Source: Lewinellaceae bacterium (GTDB lineage Bacteria > Bacteroidota > Bacteroidia > Chitinophagales > Saprospiraceae). From it: DNA of 64,000 nucleotides. The notes under the pieces were generated by a model. That model searched no databases. It saw only the letters and a list, made by a program, of their open reading frames with translations, and was not told the origin of the DNA. Of the stretch, positions 62,346 through 64,000 are shown in pieces (the stretch's first letter is position 1; each line of letters begins with the position of its first letter). Where the stretch lies: assembly GCA_024644235.1 (NCBI GenBank), contig JAHELJ010000010.1, positions 62,001-126,000 of the forward strand. The letters are read 5' to 3'. Made by a program: the position numbers and the translations under genes.

Positions 62346-63020
62346 ATGCGATTGAATGTACTGATTGTGGAGGACCACCGGCTTTTTGGGGAAAGCCTAA
62401 GTGCACTTCTTCAAGTCAGTAAGAAGTGGCAGGTACAGATTGTTCACATGTCAGATGGTACTGATGATCTGCCTAAATTTCTTCAGAGAAAGCGGGTCCA
62501 CCTGGTGATTCTTGATCTCAATCTGGGAGCAATCAATGGACTGGACTTAATTAAGCCCATTAAGGCTGCCCAGGACAAGACTAAGATCCTGGTTTTAAGC
62601 GGTTATAGCAGCGAAAAGTACGTGAAAACCGCTTTTATCAATGGGGCTGACGGATATATACTCAAAAGCGCTAATCTGGCCGAGTTGGAAACAGGGATAG
62701 AAACCGTGTTGACAGATAATACATTCATGGGTGAGGGCGTTCAGGTGACAGCAAATCGTTTAAGAGAACGCAATGGTCAAACGCCTAGGAATGGAATGGA
62801 TCCATATGCTGATTCATTTTTGATGAGACACCGTTTGACCAATCGTGAAAGAGAAATATTGCAGCTGATCACTCAGGCTTATAGCAACAAGGAGATTGCT
62901 CAAAAACTATTCATAAGTGATCAAACTGTAAGTGTACATCGTAAGAATATTATGCGTAAGCTCGGAGTGAGCAACACAGTAAGCCTGGTGAAGGCAGCTC
63001 AGCGATTGAGCTTGAGTTAA
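62346..63020 (+). CDS. NarL/FixJ-type LuxR response regulator
   Basis: 224 residues. Receiver domain with Asp10 (VEDH), phosphoacceptor Asp57 (LVILDLNLG) and the Lys of YILKS; C-terminal LuxR helix-turn-helix LTNREREILQLITQAYSNKEIAQ and SDQTVSVHRKNIMRKLG. Transcription regulator controlled by an unseen histidine kinase; no kinase gene is in the window. Its stop codon starts TAAATTTG, a -7-like match that may serve the cohesin gene 40 bp downstream. Confidence 0.9.
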   Translation: MRLNVLIVEDHRLFGESLSALLQVSKKWQVQIVHMSDGTDDLPKFLQRKRVHLVILDLNLGAINGLDLIKPIKAAQDKTKILVLSGYSSEKYVKTAFINGADGYILKSANLAELETGIETVLTDNTFMGEGVQVTANRLRERNGQTPRNGMDPYADSFLMRHRLTNREREILQLITQAYSNKEIAQKLFISDQTVSVHRKNIMRKLGVSNTVSLVKAAQRLSLS

Positions 63021-63060
63021 ATTTGAAGTAATAATTGGGTTTGATCCCAAAATCAATGCT

Positions 63061-64000
63061 ATGAAGAACCTGTATTTAACCATTTTAGTCCTGGTCATTG
63101 GCCAACTCACCTTGGTGGCTCAGCCCACCTTCAACATTGCCAATACATCCGGTGATCCAGGTGGCTCGGTGAGTGTGGACTTTACCGTGGAAGACTTTAC
63201 CAATGTGGTGGGTATGCAGTTTTCCATCAATTGGGATCCCACCGTATTGCAGTTCAACTCACTTACGAATATCACTTCTGCAATCAGAGATTTTGATAGC
63301 GGTGCTTTCAACACCGATTCGAAATTCACCGATGATGGAATCATCATTTTGACTTGGTTTGACAACTCAGCAGAACCCAACAGTGTGCCTGATGGAACGA
63401 TCGTTTTTACTATCAACTTCGATATCGTTGGTGGATCAGGATCCAGCACCATTGTTGACATTACTGATGATCCGCGGAAGATCGAGGTTATTGACAACAA
63501 CGAAAACAACGTTGGTTTAAACGCATCCGGAGGTCTGTTTACGGCCACTGGTGGTGGAGGTGGAGGCAGTCTGCGGCTAGTCGGTTCGGACGAAATGGGT
63601 GAAACTGGATCGACAGTATGTATAGACATTAGTGTGGATGGATTCACTGATATAGCTGGAATGCAGTTTAGTCTGAACTGGGATGCCTCCTTTCTCGACT
63701 TTCAGGGAGTGGGACAGTTTAATCTATCGGGCTTGAATGACGGATCATTCAATATCGCTGATGTAAATGAGGGGAAGCTAAGACTTCAATGGCTCGATCC
63801 GGCGAGTGCCGGGGTTACCCTGCCTTCCGGTTCAGGAATTTTTCAGATATGTTTCGAAGTATTAGGCACGAGTGGCAGCCGTTCGGTGCAATTTAGTAAT
63901 GATCCACTTCCAATTGAAATTGTCGATGCCGATGACATGAGGGTAAATTTTACCAAGAAAGATGGCTCCGTAACTGTTTCAGGTACTGGGGGAGGAGGTT
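63061..64000 (+). CDS. Secreted tandem cohesin-domain protein, C-terminus outside window
   Basis: At least 313 residues; open at the right edge. Signal peptide (MKNLYLTILVLVIGQLTLVAQ), then two cohesin domains: the first starts FNIANTSGDPGGSVSVDFTVEDF with NVVGMQFSINWDPTVLQF, the second SLRLVGSDEMGETGSTVCIDIS with DIAGMQFSLNWDASFLDF. Each is about 140 residues and separated by Gly-rich linkers (GGGGGG). Cohesins bind dockerins in cellulosomes, but related domains occur in non-cellulolytic adhesins; no dockerin is in the window. A T9SS tail may lie beyond the edge. Confidence 0.87.
   Translation, partial: MKNLYLTILVLVIGQLTLVAQPTFNIANTSGDPGGSVSVDFTVEDFTNVVGMQFSINWDPTVLQFNSLTNITSAIRDFDSGAFNTDSKFTDDGIIILTWFDNSAEPNSVPDGTIVFTINFDIVGGSGSSTIVDITDDPRKIEVIDNNENNVGLNASGGLFTATGGGGGGSLRLVGSDEMGETGSTVCIDISVDGFTDIAGMQFSLNWDASFLDFQGVGQFNLSGLNDGSFNIADVNEGKLRLQWLDPASAGVTLPSGSGIFQICFEVLGTSGSRSVQFSNDPLPIEIVDADDMRVNFTKKDGSVTVSGTGGGG

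Noticed and set aside
63120-63647. A 175-codon minus-strand open frame opposite the cohesin gene
   Set aside because: It arises from the codon bias and Gly/Thr-rich repeats of the cohesin gene; the Pro-rich translation has no domain.

Overview
The window looks like a chromosomal segment from a marine or soil-type Bacteroidota, most likely the Saprospiria (Lewinella-like) side of the phylum; the class-level placement is inference. Evidence for the phylum: a secreted metalloprotease ending in a type IX secretion (T9SS) sorting domain; families typical of the phylum (DUF2723, DUF4834, HD-PycTM, haem-binding DUF, Tat-exported Gfo/Idh and TIM-barrel proteins, phosphoesterase/beta-barrel fusions, a Bacteroidota-type ParC); several promoters with the Bacteroidota -7 element TAnnTTTG; and a lack of clear Shine-Dalgarno sites. 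Gene density is very high, with many 1-8 bp overlaps. I see no rRNA, tRNA, CRISPR array, prophage or insertion sequence.

Layout. 0-9.7 kb: partial M28 peptidase, ribose-5-phosphate isomerase B, a DUF2723 membrane glycosyltransferase-like protein, a tiny DUF4834 protein before an RluA-type pseudouridine synthase, a large beta-propeller (VPS10/BNR) secreted protein, and a LolA-like secreted protein with an 11-residue-periodic Lys/Glu tail. 9.9-17.1 kb: sugar-related genes (rhamnose mutarotase, hydroxypyruvate-isomerase-like protein, Gfo/Idh oxidoreductase, sialate O-acetylesterase) around an ApbE-YceI-SUMF1 operon. 17-29.5 kb: mostly housekeeping: split-barrel flavoprotein, VTT membrane protein, 2TM protein, acyl-CoA ligase with class III aminotransferase and YgjP-type metallopeptidase, NhaC antiporter, D-amino-acid oxidase with HAD phosphatase, GNAT, XerD, an Ig-like lipoprotein and LptB.

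29.5-38.7 kb: a 365-bp gap with a candidate structured element and a promoter for a small secreted protein; a membrane-anchored MutS-family ATPase, AlkB-type alkane hydroxylase and DJ-1-like lipoprotein in one tight operon; a DPP-IV/YbjQ/SmpB/TrpF-like operon; and a haem-binding protein with a VIT1-type transporter behind a good Bacteroidota promoter. 38.8-49.3 kb: a lipoprotein joining a phosphoesterase, an atypical-kinase-like region and an outer-membrane barrel; an SdiA-regulated-like protein; an HD phosphohydrolase fused to a Pycsar-type membrane effector domain; an endonuclease/exonuclease/phosphatase-fold protein with a TPR protein; and the LigD-Ku non-homologous end-joining pair.

49.3-64 kb: an ECF sigma factor operon encoding a single-TM protein with an outer-membrane-barrel-like C-terminus and a DUF547 protein; topoisomerase IV subunit A; a very large predicted outer-membrane barrel protein followed by the T9SS metalloprotease; an AT-rich 352-bp gap; a NarL-type response regulator; and a secreted tandem-cohesin protein cut by the window end. 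The most unusual items are the phosphoesterase/kinase-like/barrel lipoprotein, the HD-PycTM protein without a cyclase, the TrpF-like protein that lacks expected substrate-binding residues, the LEA-like tail, and the tandem cohesins.
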